Assembly: GCF_003865135.1 (NCBI RefSeq)
Contig: NZ_BHZC01000001.1
Span: forward strand, 2,232,001 to 2,296,000
Origin: Streptomyces chrestomyceticus JCM 4735
GTDB lineage: Bacteria; Actinomycetota; Actinomycetes; Streptomycetales; Streptomycetaceae
Direction of reading: 5' to 3'
Length of the DNA stretch: 64,000 bases
In this document: positions 29,099 through 38,927 of the stretch, in pieces
How the letters are laid out: every line of letters starts with the position of its first letter
Position numbering within the stretch: the first letter of the stretch is position 1
Notes under the pieces: model-generated
Database searches by the model: none
What the model was told of the DNA's origin: nothing
What the model saw: only the letters and a program-made list of their open reading frames with translations
Program-made: the position numbers and the translations under genes

Positions 29099-30204
29099 CG
29101 GCGCCCTCCCGTGCCCGTACGGCCGGTGCCGAACAGGGCGCGCAGCCCGCGGCCCGGCGCCCGGCCGCCGGGTCCTGCCGCCGCCTCCTGGTCGCCGTTC
29201 AACCCCAACTCCGTTCTCTTGCGCGCGAGTTCCTCGTCGAAGGCGCGACGTCCCGGCTCCAGGGAGTCGGCCGGCAGGGGGCGGCTCTGCAGCGGGTCCT
29301 GCCGGTTGAGCATCCGCAGCACCTCGACGGGGTGGCCGCGCTCCGCCGCCCTGGGCGCGAAGGCGGTGGCCAGCACGCCGAGCGCGGGCAGCCGCGCCAG
29401 GTCGCGCGGCGGCCCGTCCGGCTCCCCTTCGCGGCCGGTGACCAGGTGGTACATCAGTTGGGCCACACTCCACAGGTCGTCGCGCGGGTCCGCGGTGCCG
29501 TGCCCGGCGCGCTGCTCCGGAGGGGCCCAGGGCGCCTCGCCCAGCGCCTCGCGGGGGTGTCCGGCGCGGGTGGCCAGACAGGGCTCGGGCAGCCGGACGT
29601 GGCGGCCGTCCCACCGTACGGAGTGCGGGGTCAGCCCGCGGTGCACGACGTCCACGGCCTCCAGCAGCCGGACGGCCAGCACCAGTTCGCTGCGGATGCG
29701 CTCCTGCTCCTTGACCGTGGCCCGGCCCGCGAGCGCCGCCAGCGGACGGCCGCGCGCGGGTTCGTAGAAGACGAACGGCTCCCGTACGTCCAGGTGGTAG
29801 CCGCCGAGCCGGGCGAAGAGCTGGTGGTACGGGGCGTCGCCGAACGCCCGGCGCACGGCGAGGCCGACGCCCACCTCCGCCTCCAGCCGGTCGCGGGCCC
29901 GGTGGTCGCCGCGCACGGTGTGCGCGAGGCGGTACTGCATCACCCGCCAGTCCTCGCCCAGCGTCATCGGCCGGGCGCGCAGCCCGTGCCGCTGCTGTCC
30001 GGGCGGCAGGTCGCCCCAGTAGGCCGCCGACAGCCGGGCGGGTGCGCCCTCGTCGGTGAAGAAGGCCAGTTCCACGCGGTCGCGGGCCGGCCGGCCACCC
30101 CGCGCGGCGGCCGGCCCGGGCACCCCGTCCTCGGGCGTGGTGCCGTCGTCCGGCGCGCGGTCAGGCGCCCGTACCGCGTTCCGCCGGTCCGCCCACTCGT
30201 CCAT
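29095..30204 (-). CDS. protein kinase-fold protein, probable pseudokinase
   Basis: The 369-aa product has a Ser/Thr-kinase-like C-lobe: VVHRGLTPHSVRWDG in place of the catalytic loop (residues 187-201), APPE (227-230) and DDLWSVAQLMYHLVTG (242-257). The catalytic Asp of HRD is Gly190, no DFG is visible (LPEP instead), and no clear Gly-rich loop or VAIK Lys is found, so phosphotransfer is unlikely; it may bind nucleotide or scaffold partners. The N-terminal ~45 residues are disordered. ATG 30204 lies 9 nt after the preceding gene. Its place between the membrane protein and the GTPase suggests a regulatory subunit of that assembly. Confidence 0.75.
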   Translation of the reverse strand: MDEWADRRNAVRAPDRAPDDGTTPEDGVPGPAAARGGRPARDRVELAFFTDEGAPARLSAAYWGDLPPGQQRHGLRARPMTLGEDWRVMQYRLAHTVRGDHRARDRLEAEVGVGLAVRRAFGDAPYHQLFARLGGYHLDVREPFVFYEPARGRPLAALAGRATVKEQERIRSELVLAVRLLEAVDVVHRGLTPHSVRWDGRHVRLPEPCLATRAGHPREALGEAPWAPPEQRAGHGTADPRDDLWSVAQLMYHLVTGREGEPDGPPRDLARLPALGVLATAFAPRAAERGHPVEVLRMLNRQDPLQSRPLPADSLEPGRRAFDEELARKRTELGLNGDQEAAAGPGGRAPGRGLRALFGTGRTGTGGRR

Positions 30205-30213
30205 GACGTCCCC

Positions 30214-32874
30214 TCATTCGTTCGCGTTCGCGGGCAGTTCCGGCCCGGTGGTGCCGCCGCGCAGCCGGACCGTGCGCACCGAGCCGGTACGCAGCGGCAG
30301 CAGCCGGAAGACGCCCGCGTACCGGCCGGCCGGGGTCCACACCATGTCGTCGGCGCCCAGCGGGTCCTCGGCGTGCCGGGTCACGTCCGGGGCGAAGCAC
30401 ACCCCGCGTCCCGCGTACCGGTCGCGGGAGAGCAGCCGGCGGTGTTCGGCCGCGCAGAGCGGCACGGTGCCGGTGCCGTCGCCGTGTTCCCGGAGGATGC
30501 GCGCGACCCGGTCGGGTGCCAGGCCGAGCAGCACGGCCGGGTCCGGCCGGGACGCCGGGTCACGGGCGAACGCCGGGGCGGCGGCGACGCCGTCCCGGGC
30601 CAGCCGCGCGGTCTCGTCGTCGATCAGGGCCCGTACCTCGCGGTCGAGGGGCAGGGCGGTGGCCGCGCCGGGGTCCCGTTCGATGGCGCCCCAGTACGGG
30701 TCCAGGAGCCCGGCGATGCCGTCGGCGAGGTCGCCGACGAGGGTGGCGACCAGTTCGGGCCCGCCGTCGCCCGCTTCGCGCTCCAGCCAGGGCACGGGGA
30801 CGTCGTCGGGCGGCGGTGCGGCCGGGCCGGCGGGACGGGCCGCGGGGGCGCTGTCCGGTTCCCGGGGCGGCGGCACCGTGTCGGCGAGCGGGTCGCGCCA
30901 GGGCGTGTCGCGGCCCGCGGCCGGTCCGCCGCCGGGCTCCGGTTCCCCGTCCCAGTCGTCCCAGTCGTCCCACCCCTGGACCGTGGTGTCGTCGTACCGG
31001 GGGCCGGCGCTCTCGAAGGAGTCGTACGAGCCCGACACCCCGGTGCTCCGGTCGTACGACGGGCCGAACCAGTCGTCGTCCAGCAGGTCGTCGGCGGGCG
31101 GGCCCGCGTTCCGCGCCGGGCCGCCGTCGCGCTCCGCCGTCACGGGTACCGGATCGCGGCCCTCCGCGGCGGCCGCCGCCCGGCGGATCATCCCGGCCAC
31201 CGCCCGCGCGCCGTCGGCGCAGTACAGGCGGGCGTCCGCGAGCAGCCAGTCGTGGGTGACGGCGTCGGCCAGCAGCCCGTCGAGGGAGTCCAGGACGTCC
31301 CGCCCCTCGGAGCCGCCGCCCGCCGCCCACCACGCGTCCAGGGCTTCGGTCCAGCGGCGCACCGCCAGCAGCGGCAGCACGATCAGCGCCACCAGCAGGG
31401 TGCTCAGCCCGAGCCACGCGGGCACCGCGAGCACCTGGCCGAGGGTGATACCGGCGGCCGCGCCGAGCATTCCGGCGCCCGCCTGCGCCAGGGCGCCCGA
31501 CTGTCCGCCGCCGTCGAGGTGCCCGTCCCCGGTGCGCCCGGGACGGCGGGCCAGGGCGAGCGTGGTCAGTCCGGCGGCGGCCAGCGCCGCCAGCGGTCCC
31601 AGCACCCAGCCGGGGCCCGGCCACAGACCGGCCGCGGCGGCGACCGCGCAGCCGCCCGCCAGTTCCGCGACGGCCGCGCCGCGCACCTCGAACGGCCGGG
31701 GCCCGGCCATCCGCCGGGGCAGACCGGCCGGGCACAGCTCGTCGAGCCGCCCGAGGCGGGCCGCGCTGCCGGTGGGCGTGGCCAGGTCGGCCACCGCGCC
31801 GAGCCGGGCGGCCGTCGAGCGCAGCGGCAGCCGCTGCGCCAGCAGGCCCTGGGTGTAGTCGCGCAGGCCGGGGCCGATGCGTTCGCGGTCGGCCTCCGGC
31901 ACGCGGGGCAGGTGGACGCCACGCTCGTACAGCCGCCGGCGCTGTTCCGGGGGGAGGCCGACGCCGTCCCCGTCGCGCAGGGTCTCGGCGACGGTCTCGC
32001 GGTACGCGGTCAGTTCCGCCGCGGCCACGCCGAGGCTCTCGGCGAGGTCCACGTCCCCGGCAGCGCCGCGCAGCAGACCACCCGCGCCGCGCTGCCGCCC
32101 GTACGCGTACTCGGCCTCCAGCAGCGCCGACTCGCAGGCCACGTAACGCTCGTCGGCCTCGCCGCCCGGCCGCCGCCACTCCTTGCTGTGCACGGGCTTG
32201 GGCGTCCCGGCGCCGACCAGCGGCGCCAGGACGGCGGGCACCCCGCCCGCCTCCGGGTCGGTGACCGCGATCCGGCCGCCGGGGTCGTCCTGGCCGACCA
32301 GGCCGGCCAGCGCCTGCCGCCAGACCCGGTCGCGGGCCGTGTGCGAGAGGTCGTGCTCCAGGACGCGCAGGGCGGGTACGGCCACGCCGTCGGGCAGTCC
32401 CGCCACCGCGTTCAGCACGGCGTCGAACACCTCGGGGACGGCGAGGAGTTCGAGCAGCGGGCGCAGCGCGCCGTCGTCCTCGTCCGGGGTGGGGTCGGCC
32501 ACCGTGCCGCAGTGCGGGTCGAGGATCCACAGCACGCCGACGGCGGGCGGGCGCAGCGGTGAGGGGCGGTCCAGGGCCCAGGGCGTCGGCGCGGGCGGCA
32601 CCGCGACGCCGTCCCCCGGTTCCGCGGGCGGGGCGCCGACCGCGACGCAGAGCGCGTGGCCGGTGCCGTAGGTGAGGACCTGTTCGTAGACGCGCTGGTG
32701 GCGGGCGAGTCCGGGGGCGGTGTCCACGAGCAGGAAGCGTTCGGCCTCCTGGGCGGGGGCGCCGCCGCCCAGCGCGGTGCGGACGGCCCGGTGCAGGCCG
32801 TCCGCGCCGTCCAGGCCGGTGTGGCCGGTCCGCAGGTCGAGGGTGACGACCGGTGCGGCGGTGCGGGCGCTCAC
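30214..32874 (-). CDS. large multi-domain membrane protein of the tubulin-like/GTPase operon, function unknown
   Basis: I do not recognise a named family. The 886-aa protein has an N-terminal alpha/beta domain (VVTLDLRTGHTGLDG; ERFLLVDTAPGL; GVLWILDPHCG), a long helical region, two hydrophobic clusters (~residues 395-450 and 460-505, about four membrane helices), then a Pro/Gly/Asp-rich linker with WDDWDDWDG and a C-terminal domain. GTG 32874 has GGAGGAGG upstream and overlaps the tubulin-like gene stop (GTGA). In the operon it could be the membrane anchor connecting the tubulin-like GTPase to the pseudokinase and zinc-ribbon GTPase. No catalytic motif is apparent. Confidence 0.7.
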   Translation of the reverse strand: MSARTAAPVVTLDLRTGHTGLDGADGLHRAVRTALGGGAPAQEAERFLLVDTAPGLARHQRVYEQVLTYGTGHALCVAVGAPPAEPGDGVAVPPAPTPWALDRPSPLRPPAVGVLWILDPHCGTVADPTPDEDDGALRPLLELLAVPEVFDAVLNAVAGLPDGVAVPALRVLEHDLSHTARDRVWRQALAGLVGQDDPGGRIAVTDPEAGGVPAVLAPLVGAGTPKPVHSKEWRRPGGEADERYVACESALLEAEYAYGRQRGAGGLLRGAAGDVDLAESLGVAAAELTAYRETVAETLRDGDGVGLPPEQRRRLYERGVHLPRVPEADRERIGPGLRDYTQGLLAQRLPLRSTAARLGAVADLATPTGSAARLGRLDELCPAGLPRRMAGPRPFEVRGAAVAELAGGCAVAAAAGLWPGPGWVLGPLAALAAAGLTTLALARRPGRTGDGHLDGGGQSGALAQAGAGMLGAAAGITLGQVLAVPAWLGLSTLLVALIVLPLLAVRRWTEALDAWWAAGGGSEGRDVLDSLDGLLADAVTHDWLLADARLYCADGARAVAGMIRRAAAAAEGRDPVPVTAERDGGPARNAGPPADDLLDDDWFGPSYDRSTGVSGSYDSFESAGPRYDDTTVQGWDDWDDWDGEPEPGGGPAAGRDTPWRDPLADTVPPPREPDSAPAARPAGPAAPPPDDVPVPWLEREAGDGGPELVATLVGDLADGIAGLLDPYWGAIERDPGAATALPLDREVRALIDDETARLARDGVAAAPAFARDPASRPDPAVLLGLAPDRVARILREHGDGTGTVPLCAAEHRRLLSRDRYAGRGVCFAPDVTRHAEDPLGADDMVWTPAGRYAGVFRLLPLRTGSVRTVRLRGGTTGPELPANANE

Positions 32875-35800
32875 AGCAGGTCCTCCTCCCTCGGCTCCTC
32901 GTCCCACGGGTCGGCCCACAGGTCGTCCTCGGCCTCCTCCGGGCGGGCCGCGCCGGCGGGCTTCGCCTGCGGCCCGTGCGGGTCTCTCGCCTGCGCCCCG
33001 TGCCGGTCCCCCGGCCGCGACCCGTGCAGATCCTTCGCGCGGGGCTCGTGCGGGTCCTGCGTACGGCGGGGCGGCAGGTCCTGCGGATCCTGCGTCCGGC
33101 GGGGCGGTGGCTCGTGCGGATCCGGTTCGTACGGCTGGGTCTGCCGGGTACGCGGATCACCGGCCGGGTCGTGGCCGTTGGCCTGGCGCAGGCGCGACGC
33201 GGCGCTGCCGGTCTCCCGCAACTGGGCCTGTGCCTGGGCCAGGGCGCGCAGCGAGGGCCGGTTGGCCCGCAGGCTCCTGGGGAAGCGCAGGTCCAGGGCG
33301 CCGTCCAGGGTCGTGGTCCAGAAGTGGAGCAGCGGCTCGATCCAGTCCTGCTCGTCCTCGTTCAGGTCCTGGGCGCGCTGCCGCAGCCGGGCCGCCTCCG
33401 CCGGGGCCACCCGGCGCAGGAAGGTCCAGAACAGCCGGTCCGGCTCCCTGGGGGTGGTGCTCAGCCCTTCCGGCAGGGCCTCCATCAGCACCGAGCAGAA
33501 GTCCTTGACCGCCGACCCGGCGTCCAGCAGCGCCCAGCGCTCGTACGCCCGCAGCAGGTCGGACCAACTGGAGACGTCCCGGTCGTACGGCTGGAGGGCG
33601 AGGGTCATGGTGGCCGAGTCGCCGCCGCGCAGCCGGAAGCAGACGCTCTCCGGGGAGAGCGGGTCGCCGTTGACCTCGACGCGCCCGTTCCACATGGCGC
33701 TCAGCATGCGCTGCAGTACCCGTTGCCGGTCGCTCTCCGTGCTGGCCAGCCAGGAGTCGCGGTAGCCGGTGCGCTGGCGCCACTGGAGGTGGTCCTCACG
33801 GCCCTCCCGGTCCCTGGCCCGGCCCCACAGGCGCAGTACCTGCCGTACCTCGGAGATGTCGGTCAGGCTCATCTCGCTGCGGAACAGCACGACGGTGATC
33901 GACTCGGTGACCACGGCACGGAATTCGGGCGGCAGCCGGTTCTCGTCGCGCGGCAGCAGCAGCGACTGTTCCAGGAAGCGGTCCACGCTGCCCTTGGCCT
34001 TGGTCTGCGGGCGGACGATGAGCGTCTTGAGCTTGCCGGTGCCGTCCGGGGTGAAGCCGGCCGGCAGCAGCCCGGCGAGCTGGGAGCGGAACTGCTCCAG
34101 CCACTTCTCGTCGACCGCGTCGGCGGCCTCCTCGTCCCCGGAGGCCGCCGCGAGGAGGTCGCCGAGGGACGGCAGCAGGGGTCGCTCGTGGTGCACGCCG
34201 GCCTCGCCGAACAGCTTCTTGATCCGGCCCTCCAGGACCTGCTTGACCTCCTTGACGACGGCGCGCGGCGAGCGCTGGACGGCTTCCAGGGCGCGTTCCC
34301 AGTGCCGCGGTTCGACGATGCGGACGAGCAGCGCGGCCTCGTCCTGGCTGTCCGGGATGCCCTCGCGCTGGAGGAGGCGGGTCAGTACGTCGTCGTAGAA
34401 CGCGTCGAGGGAGTTCTGCGGCGGGAGGAGGTACGAGACGCCCGTACGGTCCTCGCGGTACAGCTCCCGGCGCCGCTCGCGGAACAGCCCGTTCTCCCCC
34501 TCCTCGTGGTCGCGGAAGGCCCGGACCAGCGCGGAGAGTTCCTTCAGGGTCCGGTCGGCGACCGGCCGCCAGCGGGGCTCCTGCGCCTTCCACCGCTCGT
34601 GCCACGTCCGGTTGGTCGCCCAGCGGTACCAGGCGTCCTGCTCCTGGACGGCGTTCTCCACCTCGGGGTCGCCCCAGCGCGCGGGCACCACGCCGGCCAT
34701 CCGGCGGCCGATCCGCGGCACCTGCGGCGCGTCGGCCCCCACCCCTTCGGGGCGGTCGGGGCGGTTGCGCCGGTTGTCCAGCATCCCCGAGAAGCCCTCC
34801 CGGGCCACCCGGTCGCGGTCGCCGGGGTTGCCGAGGAACACCCGCTCCAGCCGGAACGGGTCGTGCTCCTTGAGCAGATGGAGCAGGCCGCGGCGCGGGT
34901 TGAAGCGCTCCGCGCTCTCCACCGTGCGGCGGGCGAGGTCCTTGTCGAGCGCGCGCAACTGGTGCTTCATGTTGGCGCGCCGGTCGCTCAGCTCCTGGGT
35001 GATCGCCCGTGCGCCCCTGGGCACCTGGTCGGGCTCCTGCACCGGCCGCGGCTCCCGGACCCACACGTCCTCGATGCCGGACTCCTTGAACGCCTCGACG
35101 ACGAGGCCGCGGTGGTCCTCGCCGCCCTGGCGGGCGCGGTCCAGCAGACCGCGTACGGCACAGGCCAGCATCCGGGCGGCGACGATCTCGGCGAGTTCGT
35201 CGACGGGGACGGTCATGGAGGCCGCGAGGCTGGTGGACATGCCCTGCAGGCCGATGCCGGTGGCGGCGGCCGCCGACCGGCTGGCCCCTCGGTTGACGAA
35301 GCTGGCGGCGAAGGACTGGTAGGCGTCGTCGGCGCGCCCGCGGCCGTTCTCCTCGCCCAGGTCGGTGCCGATCAGCGAGGTCACCATGGCGGTGATGGAG
35401 CGGCGCAGGTCGTCGGAGCGCATCCCGGCGGTACGGCTGAAGAGGAACGCCGTCTGGACGGTGGAGGTGCGCAGGCTGACCGGCACCATGTCGGGGTACT
35501 TCACGCTCAGCGAGCCGCGCTGCTCCACGTCGCCGAGGTCGGCGGTGGCGTCCGCCGCGTTCTGGTCGTCGACCAGGTGCGAGAGGTCCACCAGGGCGCG
35601 CGCGGCGTTCAGTTCGGCCTCCCGGCCGCCGCCGGCCTCCGGCGGGAACGCCGACGGCATCACGACCAGCGGGTAGATCTTCGCGCCGGGCAGGTTCACC
35701 GAGTGGAAGGCGTGCCCGAGCAGGTGCAGGAAGTCGTAGAAGATGCCGGCGCCGGTGCCGCCCGCGACGGAGAACGCCACGAACACGTCGTAGCCGCGGA

Positions 35801-36347
35801 TCTGGCCGCCGCCCAGCTCCTGGAGGTCGCCCGCCGACTTGCTGAGCGCGTCGATGGCCGCGCGCAGCGGGCCGAGCACCTGGTCGGGGCCGTTGCGCAG
35901 GGTGGCGAAGAGCGCGGCCCGGCCGACGGTGGGCAGTTGTCCGGCGCCGGTGTGCAGCGGGGAGACCCGGGGTTCGTCGACCCGGGGCGGCAGCCAGCCC
36001 ACGGTCTCTTCGTGCTGTGCGATGCGCAGCATCCGGGTCATCTCGGGTGAGTTGTCGTAGGTGGGCAGCAGGTTGTGCACGGCCCGGGAGGTACGGGCGA
36101 ACGCCGCCGCCTCCGGGCCGCGGGCGCTCAGGTGCGGCAGCCGGTCCAGTTCGGCCTCGCTGAAGTCGGCGTACACGAACTGCAGGCAGTCCGGCAGTTG
36201 GAAGGGGACCCGTTGCTTGCCGCGGCCGACCAGGTCGGTACCGTCCGGGCCGCACAGTTCGCGGCGCAGGTTCCGCTCCAGTTCGGCGCCGATGCGGGCG
36301 CCGGTGCCGCCCAGCCCCACGAACAGCATGGGCTGGTAGATCTTCAT
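32871..36347 (-). CDS. tubulin/FtsZ-like GTPase domain protein (Tubulin_2 type)
   Basis: The 1158-aa protein starts MKIYQPMLFVGLGGTGARIG, a Rossmann-like strand with a GGTG loop, and carries a tubulin/FtsZ signature SVAGGTGAGIFYDF at ~residues 191-204, followed by IYPLVVMPSAFP. These are hallmarks of the bacterial tubulin-like (Tubulin_2) family rather than the cytokinetic FtsZ, which is far shorter. The long C-terminal part is helical and ends in a Pro/Arg/Asp/His-rich tail (repeats of RRTQDPxxxPPRRTQDP), probably disordered. ATG 36347 follows GGGGAG. It is the largest operon member and the only one preceded by a gap (111 nt) from its upstream neighbour. It may form nucleotide-dependent assemblies; polymerisation is inference. 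Confidence 0.82.
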   Translation of the reverse strand: MKIYQPMLFVGLGGTGARIGAELERNLRRELCGPDGTDLVGRGKQRVPFQLPDCLQFVYADFSEAELDRLPHLSARGPEAAAFARTSRAVHNLLPTYDNSPEMTRMLRIAQHEETVGWLPPRVDEPRVSPLHTGAGQLPTVGRAALFATLRNGPDQVLGPLRAAIDALSKSAGDLQELGGGQIRGYDVFVAFSVAGGTGAGIFYDFLHLLGHAFHSVNLPGAKIYPLVVMPSAFPPEAGGGREAELNAARALVDLSHLVDDQNAADATADLGDVEQRGSLSVKYPDMVPVSLRTSTVQTAFLFSRTAGMRSDDLRRSITAMVTSLIGTDLGEENGRGRADDAYQSFAASFVNRGASRSAAAATGIGLQGMSTSLAASMTVPVDELAEIVAARMLACAVRGLLDRARQGGEDHRGLVVEAFKESGIEDVWVREPRPVQEPDQVPRGARAITQELSDRRANMKHQLRALDKDLARRTVESAERFNPRRGLLHLLKEHDPFRLERVFLGNPGDRDRVAREGFSGMLDNRRNRPDRPEGVGADAPQVPRIGRRMAGVVPARWGDPEVENAVQEQDAWYRWATNRTWHERWKAQEPRWRPVADRTLKELSALVRAFRDHEEGENGLFRERRRELYREDRTGVSYLLPPQNSLDAFYDDVLTRLLQREGIPDSQDEAALLVRIVEPRHWERALEAVQRSPRAVVKEVKQVLEGRIKKLFGEAGVHHERPLLPSLGDLLAAASGDEEAADAVDEKWLEQFRSQLAGLLPAGFTPDGTGKLKTLIVRPQTKAKGSVDRFLEQSLLLPRDENRLPPEFRAVVTESITVVLFRSEMSLTDISEVRQVLRLWGRARDREGREDHLQWRQRTGYRDSWLASTESDRQRVLQRMLSAMWNGRVEVNGDPLSPESVCFRLRGGDSATMTLALQPYDRDVSSWSDLLRAYERWALLDAGSAVKDFCSVLMEALPEGLSTTPREPDRLFWTFLRRVAPAEAARLRQRAQDLNEDEQDWIEPLLHFWTTTLDGALDLRFPRSLRANRPSLRALAQAQAQLRETGSAASRLRQANGHDPAGDPRTRQTQPYEPDPHEPPPRRTQDPQDLPPRRTQDPHEPRAKDLHGSRPGDRHGAQARDPHGPQAKPAGAARPEEAEDDLWADPWDEEPREEDLL

Positions 36348-36458
36348 GTCGTCGCTCCCCTCGTCCGCCCGTCGCGGGCGGCCTGTGCTGCGAGATGTGG
36401 TGCCGCCGGTGGTCCGGGCGGGTGGCCGCCCGGACCTCGGCGCGGTGGCGCGGGCGCC

Positions 36459-38927
36459 TCAGAACGCGGAGTCGTATCCGGACGGTCCGCCCGCCCCGCC
36501 CGAACCGCCCGAACCGCCCGGACCGGCCGAGCCGCTCGTCCCGGCCGGTCTGCCGGTGCCGTTGGCCGGGGCACCGCGCCCTCCCCGGCCGTTCACTCCG
36601 CCGGGCGCCGCGCTGCCGCGGCCGATGCGTCCGCCGAACAGGCCGGCCGTACCTCGGGAGCCGGCCACCGTGCCCGGTCGTCGTCCCTGGCCGGTACGCC
36701 CGCGGCCCGTGGGCTCCCGGTCCGTCCGGCTTCCGCCGCGTACGGCCAGTTCCAGGTCGTGTGCCAGCCGGGCGGGCGCGCCCCGCGACACGGTCTGCTC
36801 CTTGCCGTCGGGGCCGCGCAGCCGCAGCCCGTCGCCCTTGCGCCGAAGCCGGTACACCTGCGCCGCGCGCTTGTTGCGGAGCTGCAGTCCGGGGCGGTCC
36901 GAGGCAGGCTCCTCCACCGCGAACCAGAACTTCTTCGGGCGCTGACCGGGCACCTGCAATTCGTCCAGCGAGCGCCCGGCACGGCGCAGTTCGAGGACCA
37001 GGCCCTGCAACGAGCTGCGGACACCGCCGTACCAGATGCGGATCGCGACGACGGCGGCGAGGGCCAGCAGCAGCCCGGCGCCTCCGATGACCGCCCACCA
37101 CCACCGGTCCCACCAGGTGGGCGCCGGGGTGACGGTGACGGTCAGGAAGGCGGAGCCGACCTCGCGTCCGCCGTCGGTCCGGTCGGTGACGGTGATCCGG
37201 CCGCCGGCGTCCCCCGGAGGCGCGCCCGCGCCGAAGGACACGGTGAACGGCACCGGCTCCTGCGCGCCGGGCGCGACGGTGACGGTGGCCGGGCTGATCC
37301 GCAGCGCCGCCGCCGTCGACTGGTCGGCCAGGCCGAGGCGCAGGGTGTGCGGACGGCTGTCGTTGTTCCGCGCCACCAGCTTGCCGGTGACCGAGCCGCC
37401 CGGGTGCACGCCGTGGTTCTCCAGCGTCACACCGGCTGCCACGAGCGCGGCACCCGAGGAGACCCGGGTGTCGTAGGGCCGCCGGTCCCCGACCACGCCG
37501 GGCGCCGCGATCGCGCCGGCCAGCCGCAGGGCGCCGGTGGCCGTCTTGGGCACCGTCACCGACGCCCCGTACAGCACGTCGCCCGCCCGGTCGTCGGGGC
37601 CCTCGCCGTCGTCGCGCAGCGGGACGTCCACCGGCTCGAAGCCGTCACCGGACAACTGGGCGGCGGCCCGCACCCCGGCCAGTTGCTCGGGATCAGTGAT
37701 CACCACACCGCGCCGGGTCTGGAGGCGCATCCGTACGACGACGTTCTCGCCGGGCCTGGGCGCGGACGGCTCCAGGGTGACCGACGAGCGCAGCACGCCC
37801 TGCCAGATGGCCCGTACGGTGGCGGGCTGGTCCCGGTGCCCCGGCGGCGCCGAGAGCTGTACGCGCCAGGTGCCCGGAAGCGGGTCCTTGACCCGCAGCG
37901 CCTCGACCGGCCCGTCCTGGCCGCTGACTTCGAAGCGGGAACCGTCGAAGTCCCCTTGCAGGGGCACCTTGCGGCCCTTGGGGTCGTAGTAGGTGGCCGT
38001 CACCCTCGGGTCGCGCTTGGTGACGGTGATCGAGCCGTCGGTCGCGATGGGCGGGATGTCCACCGTCAGCTCGCCGGGCGGCTTGCTGCTGGTGCCCTCC
38101 TCGACGCGGGCGCAGCGGGCGGCGGCGAACGCGCTCTGCAGCGCCTTGTCCACGTCGGCGGCGCCGTCGACGACCTCCGGCCGCGGGCGGGAGCCGGGCA
38201 CGTCGGCACAGCCGTTGCGGTAACCGCCGTCGGCCATCTGCTGGAGGGCCTCCTTGTCGATGCCCTTGCCGAAGCCCAGCGGCCAGATCTGCACCTGTTC
38301 GCGGCGGGCCCGGTCGAGGACCTCGCGCAGCCGCTTCTCGCCCTCCTGCTTCCGGGCGGCGGGGTCGGCTCCGTAGGCGGGGCTGTCCTCGACGTTCAGC
38401 TTGCCGTCGGTGAGCAGGAAGACCACCTTGGGCGTGCCCTCCTTGCTGGTCTCCTTCAGCCGGGTCAGGGCCTGGGTGAGGGCGGCCGGGAAGTCCGTCC
38501 CGGGGCCGAGGCCGGCGCCCTCGCGGTCGGTGAGCCGCCGGGCGCAGTCGCTGATGCGCTGCCGTCCGGCGGCGTCGACGACGGTGGGCGGGCAGACTTC
38601 CCGTACGGGCTGCTGCCCCTCCTTCTCCGCGCTGCCGAACCCGATGACGCTCGCCCGGGACCGGTCGGAGATCTCGCCCTGGCCGATCAGCGCGGCGGCC
38701 TCCGCCTCACGGGCCAGCGCCTCCTTGCCGATGCTGGCCGAGGCGTCCACGACGACCGAGAAGTCGACGGGCAGGGGGCCGACGGACGGTGCGGCGGGTG
38801 CGGCCCACGCGGGCGGCGGCCCGAGCGGCGCGGTCGCGCAGAGCGCGGTGAGGGCGGCGACGGTGGCGCGGCGCGCGCCGCGCCGCGTCCGCGCGGCCGC
38901 CGGTACGGTCCGGTACGGCACGTTCAC
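36459..38927 (-). CDS. exported vWA-domain protein with C-terminal membrane anchor
   Basis: An 822-aa protein with an Arg-rich N-terminus and a Sec-type signal peptide (cleavage likely after PPAWAAP), then a von Willebrand A domain (~50-260) with a complete MIDAS: DASAS, a Thr in GTDFPAAL, and LLTDGK. Several beta-sandwich-like domains follow (~270-600), then one membrane helix (~608-630, WWAVIGGAGLLLALAAVVAI) and a cytosolic tail with a compact beta-rich domain and a Gly/Ser/Ala-rich disordered end. So the metal-binding sensor faces outside and the tail inside. GTG 38927 overlaps the upstream gene stop by GTGA. It is a good candidate for the extracytoplasmic sensor or adhesion module of the operon. 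Confidence 0.85.
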   Translation of the reverse strand: MNVPYRTVPAAARTRRGARRATVAALTALCATAPLGPPPAWAAPAAPSVGPLPVDFSVVVDASASIGKEALAREAEAAALIGQGEISDRSRASVIGFGSAEKEGQQPVREVCPPTVVDAAGRQRISDCARRLTDREGAGLGPGTDFPAALTQALTRLKETSKEGTPKVVFLLTDGKLNVEDSPAYGADPAARKQEGEKRLREVLDRARREQVQIWPLGFGKGIDKEALQQMADGGYRNGCADVPGSRPRPEVVDGAADVDKALQSAFAAARCARVEEGTSSKPPGELTVDIPPIATDGSITVTKRDPRVTATYYDPKGRKVPLQGDFDGSRFEVSGQDGPVEALRVKDPLPGTWRVQLSAPPGHRDQPATVRAIWQGVLRSSVTLEPSAPRPGENVVVRMRLQTRRGVVITDPEQLAGVRAAAQLSGDGFEPVDVPLRDDGEGPDDRAGDVLYGASVTVPKTATGALRLAGAIAAPGVVGDRRPYDTRVSSGAALVAAGVTLENHGVHPGGSVTGKLVARNNDSRPHTLRLGLADQSTAAALRISPATVTVAPGAQEPVPFTVSFGAGAPPGDAGGRITVTDRTDGGREVGSAFLTVTVTPAPTWWDRWWWAVIGGAGLLLALAAVVAIRIWYGGVRSSLQGLVLELRRAGRSLDELQVPGQRPKKFWFAVEEPASDRPGLQLRNKRAAQVYRLRRKGDGLRLRGPDGKEQTVSRGAPARLAHDLELAVRGGSRTDREPTGRGRTGQGRRPGTVAGSRGTAGLFGGRIGRGSAAPGGVNGRGGRGAPANGTGRPAGTSGSAGPGGSGGSGGAGGPSGYDSAF

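Noticed and set aside
29332..32562. Very long plus-strand frame (over 1000 codons) opposite the tubulin-like operon
   Set aside because: Antisense to genes with recognisable motifs and overlapping starts; no domain in this frame.
32853..36050. Over 1000-codon plus-strand frame opposite the tubulin-like gene
   Set aside because: Gln/Val/Gly-rich shadow frame with no motif; the minus strand carries the GGTGAG signature.
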